NCBI GenBank assembly: GCA_025934695.1
Contig: JAICWS010000002.1
Span: 1,035,043-1,099,042, forward strand
DNA from: Alphaproteobacteria bacterium
GTDB lineage: Bacteria > Pseudomonadota > Alphaproteobacteria > Micavibrionales > UBA2020
Reading direction: 5' to 3'
DNA length: 64,000 bases
Shown here: positions 56,354 through 64,000 of the stretch, piece after piece
Position numbering within the stretch: position 1 is the stretch's first letter
How the letters are laid out: each line of letters begins with the position of its first letter
Translations under genes and position numbers: made by a program
The notes under the pieces: generated by a model
Told to the model about the DNA's origin: nothing
Seen by the model: the letters and a program-made list of their open reading frames with translations, nothing else
Database searches by the model: none

Positions 56354-56722
56354 CTAAAGTTCGCCGTAGGCGATGGTGGACAGCAGCGCGTTGTTAGAGG
56401 CGCGGCCGTCGAGGCGCGTATGCTGGACGACGACCGGCACATCCGATTCAAGCAGGCTGGAATAATCGGTGCCCTTGGGGATCGTTTCGGGGTCCTTCAG
56501 GTCATTGAAGCGCAGGTGCAACGTGCGCTCGGCCGGGACGGTGACCAGATAGGGCCCGGCGGGATTGCGGTCGGCGAAGAAAATCGTGATCCGCACATGC
56601 GCCTCGCGGGGAGTCGCGTTGAGGATGCAGGCCGTCTCATGGCTGATCATGTCGCGCGGCTTCGACGGATCATCGGGCGGGATATAACCTTCGGCGATGA
56701 CCCATTTCCTTTTGCCGATCAT
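56354..56722 (-). CDS. sensory-rhodopsin-transducer (ASRT)-like small-molecule-binding protein
   Basis: 122 residues. The sequence WVIAEGYIPP ... SHETACILNATPREAHVRITIFFADRNPAGPYLVTVPAERTLHLRFNDL ... VPVVVQHTRLD matches the family of the Anabaena sensory rhodopsin transducer. Many members occur without a rhodopsin, beside sugar-metabolism genes, and have been proposed to bind small molecules. No rhodopsin gene is here; the three upstream genes are metabolic enzymes, so a catabolic role is more likely. AAAGGAG precedes the ATG, which overlaps the upstream stop by 4 bp. Confidence 0.85.
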   Translation of the reverse strand: MIGKRKWVIAEGYIPPDDPSKPRDMISHETACILNATPREAHVRITIFFADRNPAGPYLVTVPAERTLHLRFNDLKDPETIPKGTDYSSLLESDVPVVVQHTRLDGRASNNALLSTIAYGEL

Positions 56723-59571
56723 AGCGGGCTCCTTTCTTTCCATCTGCCGGTCAGCACCTCGGGCAGCGTCAGCGCCGCGCGCGGCGAGAAAGCGGCGATC
56801 TGCGTGCGGCACGAAAAGCCGGTCGCCACGATAATGTCGCCGGATGAGGCCGTGTCGACATGGCCGCGCAGCGACTGGTCATAGACGGTTTTCGAGACGG
56901 GGAATTTTTCCTTCTCGTAACCGAATGACCCCGCCATACCGCAGCAGCCGCTGTCGAGCATCGTCACCTCGCCCATGTGCTTCAGGATATCTTCATCCGC
57001 CTTCATGCCGAGGATGGATTTCTGGTGGCAATGGCCGTGCACGACCAGCCGCCGGTCGCCGCGCGGTGGCTTGAACGTTGTGTGCTTCGTCAGGAATTCC
57101 GCCAGCGTCAGCGTGCGCTTTGCCAGTTTCTGCGCGCGCGGATCGTCCGGGTAAATCGCCGTCAGCTCGTCGCGAAAGACCGACAGGCAGCTGGGCTCGA
57201 CGCCGACGATCCAGCCACCGTCGCCGACCTCGCCGCCCAGCTGGTTCATCAGCGTTTCAAGGTGCGCCCTGGCGCGGTCGAGCATGCCGAAGTCGTAATA
57301 GGGGCGGCCGCAGCAGATATTCTTCTGCGTCAGGCGCACGTCCCAGCCAGCCTGGCGAATGACCTCCGCCGCCGCATAGAGGACCTGCGGCGTAAAGCAG
57401 TTGTTGAAGGTATCGGCCCAGAGGATAACCTGTTTCTCGTGCAGCGGCGTTCGTTTAAAGCTTTGCCGGAAGGTGCGCGGCGCGAAGCGCGGTATCTGGC
57501 GTTCGGGGTGGATGCCGGCGATAGTTTTAAAAGCGCCGGTATTCGCGACGGCATTGGCGATCGCGGGCATGCCGGGGATGGAGGTCGCCAGGCGCGCCCA
57601 GGTCGGGATCATGCCGATGGCGTAATGCGTCAGCGGGTGCAGCTTGCCATCATAGTAATGATGCAGGAACTCCGATTTATAGGTCGCCATGTCGACGTTG
57701 ACCGGGCATTCATGCTTGCAGGCCTTGCACGACAGGCAGAGGTTGAGCGCCTCCTTGACAGGCTCGGCCTTCCAGCCGTCCTTGACCGGGTCGGCCTGCA
57801 GCATTTCCTGGAACAGGCGCGCACGGCCCCGCGTGGAATGTTTTTCTTCCAGGGTCGCGCGGTAGCTGGGGCACATCACGCCGCCTGATTTGCGGCGGCA
57901 TTCGCCGACGCCCACGCAGCGGAGCGCGGCGCGGCGGAAATCGCCCTCGCTTTCGCGGTATTTGAACACGGTCTCCAGCGGCTTGGGGTGAAAATCCGGC
58001 CCGAAGCGCAGGCCCTCGTCGAGTTTCTTGGGATGGACCTTGTCGCCCGGGTTCATCTTGTTCAGCGGGTCCCAGATGTCCTTGAACTCCTGGAAGGCCT
58101 TGAGGATGCGCGGCGTGTACATTTTGGGCAGCAGTTCCGAGCGCGACTGGCCGTCGCCATGTTCGCCCGACAACGACCCGCCCATTTTGGAAACAAGCGT
58201 CGCCGCTTCTTCCATGAAAGAGCGGAAATTCTTGACCTCCTTCTCGGTGTGCAGGCCGGAATCGAGCCGCATATGGATAAGGCCGTCGCCGAAATGTCCG
58301 TACATGGCGGCGTGGTAATCATGCTTGTCCATCAGCGCGCGCAGGGCGCGAACGTAATCGCCGAGCTTGTCGCGCGGCACGGCTGAATCTTCCCAGCCTT
58401 CCCAGGTATCGCGCTTCTGGCCCGGAACCCAGGTCGTGACAGGCAGGCCCGCCTTGCGGATATCCCACAGTGCCGCGCGTTCCTTCGGGTCTTCGACCAG
58501 TTCGACGCCTGTCACATGCGGGCGGCCCTTCATCGCGGCGATAAGTTTATTCGCCTTGTCGCGCGCTTCCACAGCATTCGCGCCGCCGAACTGGATCATC
58601 AGCCAGGCCTTGCCCGCCGGCAGGTCCTTGATATGCTCGGTCATGAAATGTTTTTTCTGCATTTCATCCGTCATCATGTGGTCCATGCCTTCGCAGGCGA
58701 TCGGGCCGAAACTGATGATCTCCGGCACCGCGTCCGCCGCGTCGGCCAGTCCATCGAAGCCCAGGATCAATAAATTTTTTACCGAAGGATTGGCGACCAG
58801 CTGCACCGTCGCGCGCAGGATGGTGGCGCAGGTGCTCTCGGTGCCGACGAGCGCGCGCCCGACGTGGAAGCCGTTTTCGGGCAGCAGTTGCTCCAGCCGG
58901 TAGCCCGACACGAGTCGCGGCAGGTGCGGGAAGGTTTCGCGGATTTCGTCGCCATAGGTTTCCTGCAGCGACCAGAGGCGGCGATAAATTTCGCCCAGCC
59001 GCCCGCCCTGCGCGAACAGCCGCGCGCGTTCAGCTTCATCGGTGCGGCCCGCGGTCAGGCGATGTCCGTCATACGTCATGACCTCGAGCGCATGGACGTT
59101 GTCGACGGTCCGTCCCGCCATGACGGAATGCACGCCGCAGGAGTTGTTGCCGATCATGCCGCCCAGCGTATTGTGATTGTGCGTCGACGGATCCGGGCCG
59201 AAGGTCAGCCCGTGCACATTCGCCGCGTCGCGCAGATCATCCAGCACGCAGCCGGGCTCGACGGTCGCGAGGCGGCTTTCCGGGTCGAGTGAGACAATTT
59301 CGCGGCAGTATTTCGAACTATCGACGATGACGGCGCCTTCCGACACCGTTTGCCCGGCCAGCGAGGTGCCGCCGCCGCGGTGGACAATAGTCGCGGCATG
59401 GCGCGCGCAGACTTCGACAGTTTTCGCGATATCCTCGACCGTGCGCGGCACGACGACGCCTAAGGGGACATGCCGGTAGTTCGACGAGTCGCTGGCGTAA
59501 AGCGCGCGGTCCCCGGCGTCAAAGCGGATTTCGCCGTTCACTTCCCGGCGCAGGTCCTGTTCCAGCGTCAT
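56719..59571 (-). CDS. FAD- and 4Fe-4S-dependent 2-hydroxyacid dehydrogenase (YdiJ-like)
   Basis: 950 residues, a fusion. N-terminal PCMH-type FAD domain: VHRGGGTSLAGQTVSEGAVIVDSSKY, then IGNNSCGVHSVMAGRTVDNV. A FAD-oxidase C domain includes YGHFGDGLIHMRL and GEHGDGQSRSELL. A ferredoxin-type domain has CVGVGECRRKSGGVMCPSY and CLSCKACKHECPVNVD. C-terminal CCG domains have NCFTPQ ... CCGRPYYDFG and SGCCGMAGSFGYE. This is the architecture of E. coli YdiJ, which oxidises D-2-hydroxyglutarate, and of D-lactate dehydrogenases. Electrons would go to quinone or another carrier. It overlaps both neighbours by 4 bp. Confidence 0.9.
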   Translation of the reverse strand: MTLEQDLRREVNGEIRFDAGDRALYASDSSNYRHVPLGVVVPRTVEDIAKTVEVCARHAATIVHRGGGTSLAGQTVSEGAVIVDSSKYCREIVSLDPESRLATVEPGCVLDDLRDAANVHGLTFGPDPSTHNHNTLGGMIGNNSCGVHSVMAGRTVDNVHALEVMTYDGHRLTAGRTDEAERARLFAQGGRLGEIYRRLWSLQETYGDEIRETFPHLPRLVSGYRLEQLLPENGFHVGRALVGTESTCATILRATVQLVANPSVKNLLILGFDGLADAADAVPEIISFGPIACEGMDHMMTDEMQKKHFMTEHIKDLPAGKAWLMIQFGGANAVEARDKANKLIAAMKGRPHVTGVELVEDPKERAALWDIRKAGLPVTTWVPGQKRDTWEGWEDSAVPRDKLGDYVRALRALMDKHDYHAAMYGHFGDGLIHMRLDSGLHTEKEVKNFRSFMEEAATLVSKMGGSLSGEHGDGQSRSELLPKMYTPRILKAFQEFKDIWDPLNKMNPGDKVHPKKLDEGLRFGPDFHPKPLETVFKYRESEGDFRRAALRCVGVGECRRKSGGVMCPSYRATLEEKHSTRGRARLFQEMLQADPVKDGWKAEPVKEALNLCLSCKACKHECPVNVDMATYKSEFLHHYYDGKLHPLTHYAIGMIPTWARLATSIPGMPAIANAVANTGAFKTIAGIHPERQIPRFAPRTFRQSFKRTPLHEKQVILWADTFNNCFTPQVLYAAAEVIRQAGWDVRLTQKNICCGRPYYDFGMLDRARAHLETLMNQLGGEVGDGGWIVGVEPSCLSVFRDELTAIYPDDPRAQKLAKRTLTLAEFLTKHTTFKPPRGDRRLVVHGHCHQKSILGMKADEDILKHMGEVTMLDSGCCGMAGSFGYEKEKFPVSKTVYDQSLRGHVDTASSGDIIVATGFSCRTQIAAFSPRAALTLPEVLTGRWKERSPL

Positions 59572-60656
59572 GCGGCATACCTCATGGCATCCGGCTCTTT
59601 CAGCAGCAGGCCAGAACCCGTGCCGTCAACGAAGGGCGACAGCCGCCCGCGCACAACCGCGGGCACGCCCTCGAAGATCATGGATTCGATGCGCGCATGG
59701 TCATAGAAATACTCCATGTGCACGATGTTCGGCAGGTGGCAGCAGACAGGCAGATGCAGCGCCGGCGCGCAATGGGATGAGACGGGGAGATTATGCGCGC
59801 GCGCGATCTGCGCCGCCTCGATAAACCCGCTATAACCTTGGCAGCGCGTGGCGTCGAGCTGCAGCACGTCGACCGCCTGAGCTTCCAGCATCCGTCGCGC
59901 GTAACAGGCGCTGTCCGCATATTCACCCGCCGCGATGTTCATGCCGGGCGGACCTTGGGTCCGTGTCCGCTCCAGCCCTTCGAGATCGGCGGAGGGCACC
60001 GGCTCCTCGAACCAGGTCACGCCGTATTCGAGAAAGTCTTCGGCGAAGCCAAGGGCCTGCTTAACGGTGTAGGCGCCGTTGGCGTCGACGAACAGTTCAT
60101 TTTCCGCGCCCAGCGCGCCTTGCGCTGCCACGACGCGGTCCATGTCGAGCTCGGGCTGGCTGCCGATCTTGATCTTGGCGCGCGTGATGCCCTTTTCGCG
60201 CCAGCTGAAGATCTGCTCGCGTATCGCCGCCTCGTCGTAGGTGGTAAAGCCGCCGCTGCCGTAAACGGGGATCGAGTCCATCGCCATGCCCATCAGCGAG
60301 GCGAGGGGGATCTGCAGCAGGCGCGCCTTCAGGTCCCACAGGGCGGTGTCGACGGCGGAAATGGCATAGGAAACCTGGCCCGAAACGCCCAGGTTGCGCG
60401 CGGCATGCCGCATCGCAGCGAGGCAATTCGGGATGTCGAAGGCGTTGCGACCCTGGACGGCGGGACCCAGTACGTCGAAGATTAGATGGGCGGCGGCGCG
60501 GGAGGCGTAGGTATAGCCCATGCCCGTCTGCCCATGCGCGGACACCAGCGCGATGACGATCGTCGTGCTGTTCCAGGCCAGCGTTCCGTCGGCTTCCGGC
60601 CGGTCGGTCGGGATCGTGAAAGCGCGCGCCTTGACGCCGGATATTGCCGCGCGCAT
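59568..60656 (-). CDS. enolase-superfamily dehydratase (mandelate racemase group)
   Basis: 362 residues. Active-site pieces in order: RAKIKIG (KxK base), LFVDANGAY (Asp), WFEEPVP (Glu), AGEYADS (Glu), VLQLDATRCQGYSGF (Asp) and VSSHCAPALH (His of the His-Asp dyad). These are the residues of mandelate racemase-type sugar-acid dehydratases, which need Mg2+. The substrate is probably an aldonic acid. I start at ATG 60656, which overlaps the upstream stop (TGATG); the longer frame is antisense or shadow. Third from the end of the four-gene operon. Confidence 0.9.
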   Translation of the reverse strand: MRAAISGVKARAFTIPTDRPEADGTLAWNSTTIVIALVSAHGQTGMGYTYASRAAAHLIFDVLGPAVQGRNAFDIPNCLAAMRHAARNLGVSGQVSYAISAVDTALWDLKARLLQIPLASLMGMAMDSIPVYGSGGFTTYDEAAIREQIFSWREKGITRAKIKIGSQPELDMDRVVAAQGALGAENELFVDANGAYTVKQALGFAEDFLEYGVTWFEEPVPSADLEGLERTRTQGPPGMNIAAGEYADSACYARRMLEAQAVDVLQLDATRCQGYSGFIEAAQIARAHNLPVSSHCAPALHLPVCCHLPNIVHMEYFYDHARIESMIFEGVPAVVRGRLSPFVDGTGSGLLLKEPDAMRYAA

Positions 60657-62410
60657 CAGATGATCTCCCGCGCCTTGTCCTTCATGACGGTTTTCATGAT
60701 TGCCATGGCGTCGGGCGTGCCGCGCACGATGGATTCCATGAAGGCTTTGGCCTGCTGGAAGTCGATATGCGCGGGGAAGGGCGGCTCGAACGGGTCGACG
60801 ACCGCCTCGATCACGGCGGGGCCTTCGACGAAAAGCGCCTGCTTCAGGATATCCGCGCAGGTCGCGGGGTCGTCGATGCGGAAGCCGGCGACGCCGCAGG
60901 CCTCGGCGTATTTCACGAAATCGAACGGCTGCAGGTCGCAGACATATTCGGGGTTGCCCAGCATGACCATCTGTTCCCATTTGATCTGGCCGAGCTCGTT
61001 GTTCTTGAACACGATGATCTTGATGGGCAGATCGTATTTCTTGGCCGTGAGCATCTCTGCCATCAGCATCGTGAAGCCGCCGTCGCCCACCAGGGCGACC
61101 ACCTGCCGTCCCGGGAAAGCGACTTGAGCGCCGATGGCATAGGGCAAGCCGCAGGCCATGGTTGCGAGGTTACCGGACAGGGTGCAGAACTGGTTGCGCT
61201 TGACCTCGATATAACGCGCATACCAGGTGGCGATGGTGCCGGAATCGCTTAAGATGATCGCATCATCGTTCAAAATCTTGTTCAGCTCGTGCGCGACGAC
61301 TTGCGGCTTCATCGGTGTGTCCTGGCGCGTGCCGTAGTCCGCCATCACCTCCAGCCAATCCTGTTTCACTTTCTGGATTTTTTCGAGGAAGCTGCGGTCC
61401 TGATTGGGCTTCAGCAGGGGTAACAGCGCGCGAAGCGTTTGTAACGTGTCGCCGACAAGGCCGACGTCGGCCGGATAGCGCAAGCCGATGCGCGATGCGT
61501 CGATATCGAGCTGCACGCATTTCGCCTTGCCGGGTTTCGGATAAAACTCGATGTAGGGGAATGAGGAGCCGACGATGAACAGCGTGTCGCAGTCCTCCAG
61601 CGCCTCGTAGCTCGGCCGCGTGCCCAATAATCCGACCGACCCGGTGCAGAAGGGGCTGCCGTCCGGCACCGAGGCCTTGCCGAGCAACGGTTTCGCAATG
61701 ACGGCGCCGAGCGCGTCGGCCACCGCTTCCACCAACGCACCCGCGCCGATGGCGCCGCGGCCCGACAGGATGACGATCTTCTTGCCCGCGTTCAGGATTT
61801 CAGCGGCCTCGTTCAGGGCCTCCGCTGGCGGCATCTGCGGCTGCGCGGCGATCTGGTTCGAGACGTGGTGCGGGACGTTGCGCTTCGAGCGCATGTCGTC
61901 GCTCACCGCGACTTCCTGCAGATCGACCGGCATGGTGACATGGGCGACGCCGCGGCGTGAGATGGCGGTGCGGCAGGCGAGTTCGACCACGTTTTCCACG
62001 TGCGCCGCGCCCATGATGCGCGTGTTATAGACGGCGACGTCCTCGAAAACCTTGTCGAGCTCGACGTCCTGCTGGGTATGTGTGTTGACGAGGTCATGGA
62101 ATTGCAGGCCGGTGATGGCCAGCACCGGCGCGCCGTCGAGCTTCGCGTCATAGAGGCCATTGAGCAGGTGGATGCCGCCGGGGCCGGATGTCGCGACACA
62201 GACGCCAAGCTTGCCGGTCGATTTCGCGTAGGAGGTCGCCATGAAGGCGGCCGCTTCCTCATGCCGCACCTGGATAAAGCGAATATCGTCCTGGCGCTTG
62301 CGGAATGCCTCGATAATGCCGTTGATGCCGTCGCCCGGGATGCCGAAGACGGTGCGCACGTCCCATTTGTACAGGGTATCCACCAATACGTCAGATGCCG
62401 TCTGCGACAT
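60656..62410 (-). CDS. thiamine-pyrophosphate enzyme (pyruvate oxidase/decarboxylase-like)
   Basis: 584 residues. Three domains: the N-terminal pyrimidine-binding part with catalytic Glu in VRHEEAAAFMA (Glu51 region), a central part with GRGAIGAGALVEAVADALGA, and the C-terminal PP-binding part with GDGGFTMLMAEMLTAKKYDLPIKIIVFKNNELG (metal-binding GDG...NN). It most resembles PoxB-type enzymes of the acetolactate-synthase superfamily; the substrate is a 2-oxo acid. ATG 62410 has GGAG six bases upstream; 62422 is an alternative. First gene of the operon. Confidence 0.9.
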   Translation of the reverse strand: MSQTASDVLVDTLYKWDVRTVFGIPGDGINGIIEAFRKRQDDIRFIQVRHEEAAAFMATSYAKSTGKLGVCVATSGPGGIHLLNGLYDAKLDGAPVLAITGLQFHDLVNTHTQQDVELDKVFEDVAVYNTRIMGAAHVENVVELACRTAISRRGVAHVTMPVDLQEVAVSDDMRSKRNVPHHVSNQIAAQPQMPPAEALNEAAEILNAGKKIVILSGRGAIGAGALVEAVADALGAVIAKPLLGKASVPDGSPFCTGSVGLLGTRPSYEALEDCDTLFIVGSSFPYIEFYPKPGKAKCVQLDIDASRIGLRYPADVGLVGDTLQTLRALLPLLKPNQDRSFLEKIQKVKQDWLEVMADYGTRQDTPMKPQVVAHELNKILNDDAIILSDSGTIATWYARYIEVKRNQFCTLSGNLATMACGLPYAIGAQVAFPGRQVVALVGDGGFTMLMAEMLTAKKYDLPIKIIVFKNNELGQIKWEQMVMLGNPEYVCDLQPFDFVKYAEACGVAGFRIDDPATCADILKQALFVEGPAVIEAVVDPFEPPFPAHIDFQQAKAFMESIVRGTPDAMAIMKTVMKDKAREII

Positions 62411-62542
62411 AATCGACTCCATTGATTTACAAGATGAATCCTGACGCTCCTTCCCAAACGCGGGCGCGACCCTGCGGTTCCTTCGCATAACTGAACAAAA
62501 AGGGCGGTTGATTCGTTAGGGGCCCATCGAGGGTCTTTCGCC

Positions 62543-63133
62543 ATGCATCGCCTGAATGGGGCAGTCCTGCCGTCACTTTTCATCGTGCTCGCCATCGCGG
62601 GAGCGTTGCTTTTCCTGTCGCCCGCGCGAGGGGAGTGGCGGATACAGAATATTTCCGGCCATTTGCCGAAACTGTCTTTCGCGCTGGTCGATGATCAGGG
62701 CAGGGCTGTTTCGGCAAATGATTATCGCGGCCGCGTTGTACTGCTTTATTTCGGCTTCGCCGGATGTTCGGCCCAATGTCCTATCACCATGGACCGCGTC
62801 ACCCATCTGCTGGCGCAAATGGGACAGGATGCGCAAGGCGTCAGGGTCTTGTTCGTCACCATCGACCCACGGCATGACAAGCCGCAACAACTAAAGTCCT
62901 TCCTCGCCGCCTTTAGTCCCCGGCAAATGACGGGACTGACGGGGGATGAGTTGCATATTGCCACCCTCGCGAGGGCTTATCGCACCGCCTGGCGGCCCGA
63001 CCGCGGCGTCGATATCAGCCACGGCGACACGGTCTATATCTTCGGCCGGGATGGAAATGCACGTCTGCTGCTGACGCCGGAGGATAAGGACAGCGACGCG
63101 GTCGAGGCCCTGCGGCGGCTGGTGAACACATGA
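62543..63133 (+). CDS. sco1: SCO1/SenC copper chaperone
   Basis: 196 residues. An N-terminal membrane anchor (about 10-27) precedes a thioredoxin-like domain. The copper site is FGFAGCSAQCP (Cys75, Cys79) with distal His160 (VDISHGDTVYIF). SCO proteins deliver copper to the CuA centre of cytochrome c oxidase in the periplasm. It overlaps ctaG by 4 bp. The operon is divergent from the TPP enzyme gene. Confidence 0.93.
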   Translation: MHRLNGAVLPSLFIVLAIAGALLFLSPARGEWRIQNISGHLPKLSFALVDDQGRAVSANDYRGRVVLLYFGFAGCSAQCPITMDRVTHLLAQMGQDAQGVRVLFVTIDPRHDKPQQLKSFLAAFSPRQMTGLTGDELHIATLARAYRTAWRPDRGVDISHGDTVYIFGRDGNARLLLTPEDKDSDAVEALRRLVNT

Positions 63134-63948
63134 GCATGCTGTCGTTTTTTATCCCCTGGGAGCCGTCATGGCTGGCCGCAACCGGCCTGCTGGCGGCGGC
63201 CTGGTGCTATATGAAAGGCAGTGGCGGCGAGCCGGCGGGGCGCAGATTGGCTTTCTGGACCGGATTCACGTTGCTCTATGTGATGCTTCAGACGCAGTTT
63301 GATTATTATGCCGAACACGCTTTCTTCATGCATCGCACGCAAAACTTTGTGCTGCATCATCTGGCGCCCTTCCTGATCGCCGCGGCCTTTCCAACGCAGG
63401 CGCTGCGGCGCGGATTACCTACGCCGTTATGCAAGATGCTCGACGCCACGGCAGTTTCTTTTCCGCGAGTGGTTTCCGATGCGATGAGCGGGCCTGTCAC
63501 CGCCGTCGTGATCTTCAATGCGTTGATCGGGTTCTGGCTCATTCCGCAGATCCACCTCGCTGGCATGATGGACTGGCGGCTTTACCGCGTCATGAACTGG
63601 GGGATGCTGGTGAATGGGCTGATGTTCTGGAGTCTTGTCCTCGATCCGCACTCGCGCCATGGTTTGGGCAAGCGCATCATCATGATGCTGGCGGCCTGCC
63701 CCGGGCAGATCGCGATGGGCGCCTTGCTGTGTTTCAGCGGCCGCGACTTTTATCCTGTTTATAATATCTGCGGGCGCATCTTTGCCCTGTCGCCGATCGC
63801 TGACCAGCAGATCGGTGGCATTATCCTGTGGGTGCCGGGCACGATGATGAGCGTCGTCGGCGTGCTCTTCGTTATCTGGCGGGAGCTGCGGGCCGCTTTT
63901 GCGCCCGCGCCGCGCTTACCGCCGCGGGCGTCTTTGGATCTTCCTTGA
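63130..63948 (+). CDS. ctaG: cytochrome c oxidase assembly protein, caa3-CtaG type
   Basis: 272 residues with about seven transmembrane helices. Conserved His/Met-rich segments of the family are visible: YYAEHAFFMHRTQNFVLHHLAPFLIA, LVLDPHSRHGLGKRI and DQQIGGIILWVPG. CtaG of this type is needed for assembly of caa3-type oxidase, probably in copper delivery. Cotranslated with sco1. Its last 77 bp may overlap an opposite-strand gene entering from the right edge. Confidence 0.9.
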   Translation: MSMLSFFIPWEPSWLAATGLLAAAWCYMKGSGGEPAGRRLAFWTGFTLLYVMLQTQFDYYAEHAFFMHRTQNFVLHHLAPFLIAAAFPTQALRRGLPTPLCKMLDATAVSFPRVVSDAMSGPVTAVVIFNALIGFWLIPQIHLAGMMDWRLYRVMNWGMLVNGLMFWSLVLDPHSRHGLGKRIIMMLAACPGQIAMGALLCFSGRDFYPVYNICGRIFALSPIADQQIGGIILWVPGTMMSVVGVLFVIWRELRAAFAPAPRLPPRASLDLP

Positions 63949-64000
63949 CCTTGGCGCGCACGTCGGCCACGGTGCGCGCGGAAACCATGGGCGCGCCGTT
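63872..64000 (-). CDS. possible 3' end of a minus-strand gene entering from the right
   Basis: An open frame runs from the window edge to a TAA at 63874-63872. It reads NGAPMVSARTVADVRAKVKEDP and ends in an Ala/Arg-rich tail. The composition is plausible for the C-terminus of a protein, but it overlaps the ctaG coding sequence and is too short to identify. Confidence 0.35.
   Translation of the reverse strand, partial: NGAPMVSARTVADVRAKVKEDPKTPAAVSAARAQKRPAAPAR

Overview
The window looks like a high-GC alphaproteobacterial chromosome. The evidence is a CycM-type membrane-anchored cytochrome c, NodT-type outer-membrane lipoproteins, a PolX/LigC pair, xanthine phosphoribosyltransferase, and a palindromic repeat of the CCCCGGACTTGTTCCGGGG type. 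I cannot fix the order; a Micavibrio- or Rhodospirillales-like lineage is only a guess. There is no phage, insertion sequence or CRISPR array. Most genes are chromosomal housekeeping or accessory genes, with many small uncharacterised envelope proteins between them.

Layout. 1-7224 (minus): a MoxR/Bat operon in the order moxR, DUF58, DUF4381, batA-like, batB/C fusion with a 170-residue Gln-rich tail, and batD running off the left edge. 7344-15817: small unknown proteins (ankyrin, lipoprotein, membrane hairpins), an RTX protein, and an orphan outer-membrane efflux factor. 15956-18799: convergent polX and ligC separated by a long palindrome. 18894-26889: small proteins, a GH26 mannanase-like enzyme, a Sel1-repeat protein, an ankyrin protein and an FAD monooxygenase. 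27009-30817: tandem cold-shock genes with duplicated structured leaders, a five-gene operon of tiny proteins including an HTH protein, and coaD. 30846-32708: a lower-GC patch with a PQQ-propeller protein, a frameshifted 19-residue-repeat protein, tRNA-Ser(CGA) and a decayed tRNA-Ser copy. 32840-40894: secreted unknowns, cycM, xanthine phosphoribosyltransferase, two half-size EamA proteins, a Na+/H+ antiporter, cdd and prmB. 40995-46321 (minus): xdhC-mocA-paoA-paoB-paoC, a periplasmic molybdenum aldehyde oxidoreductase with its maturation genes. 46633-52120: a membrane adenylate cyclase, an XRE regulator, alkB and a YkgJ-type protein. 52180-56221 (minus): emrA-emrB-nodT tripartite efflux. 56354-62410 (minus): four overlapping genes (TPP enzyme, enolase-superfamily dehydratase, FAD/Fe-S dehydrogenase, ASRT-like protein), apparently one catabolic operon. 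62543-63948: SCO1 and CtaG for copper delivery to cytochrome oxidase.

Regulation and structure. Many intergenic regions carry a recognisable sigma-70-type promoter (TTGACA, 17-18 bp, TATNAT). Downstream of four of these promoters, 40-46 bases after the -10 box, I find the same folded RNA element. It is a stem with different but complementary sequences in each copy and a loop of the form TTT(T/C)(G/C)C...GTTTC. A second hairpin follows, which in one copy is a complete intrinsic terminator. I consider this the best candidate for an undescribed element here. The second notable structure is a family of three nested inverted repeats of about 170-225 bp, built of triplicated CGGAG/CGAAG units, whose ends lie on the stop codons of neighbouring genes.
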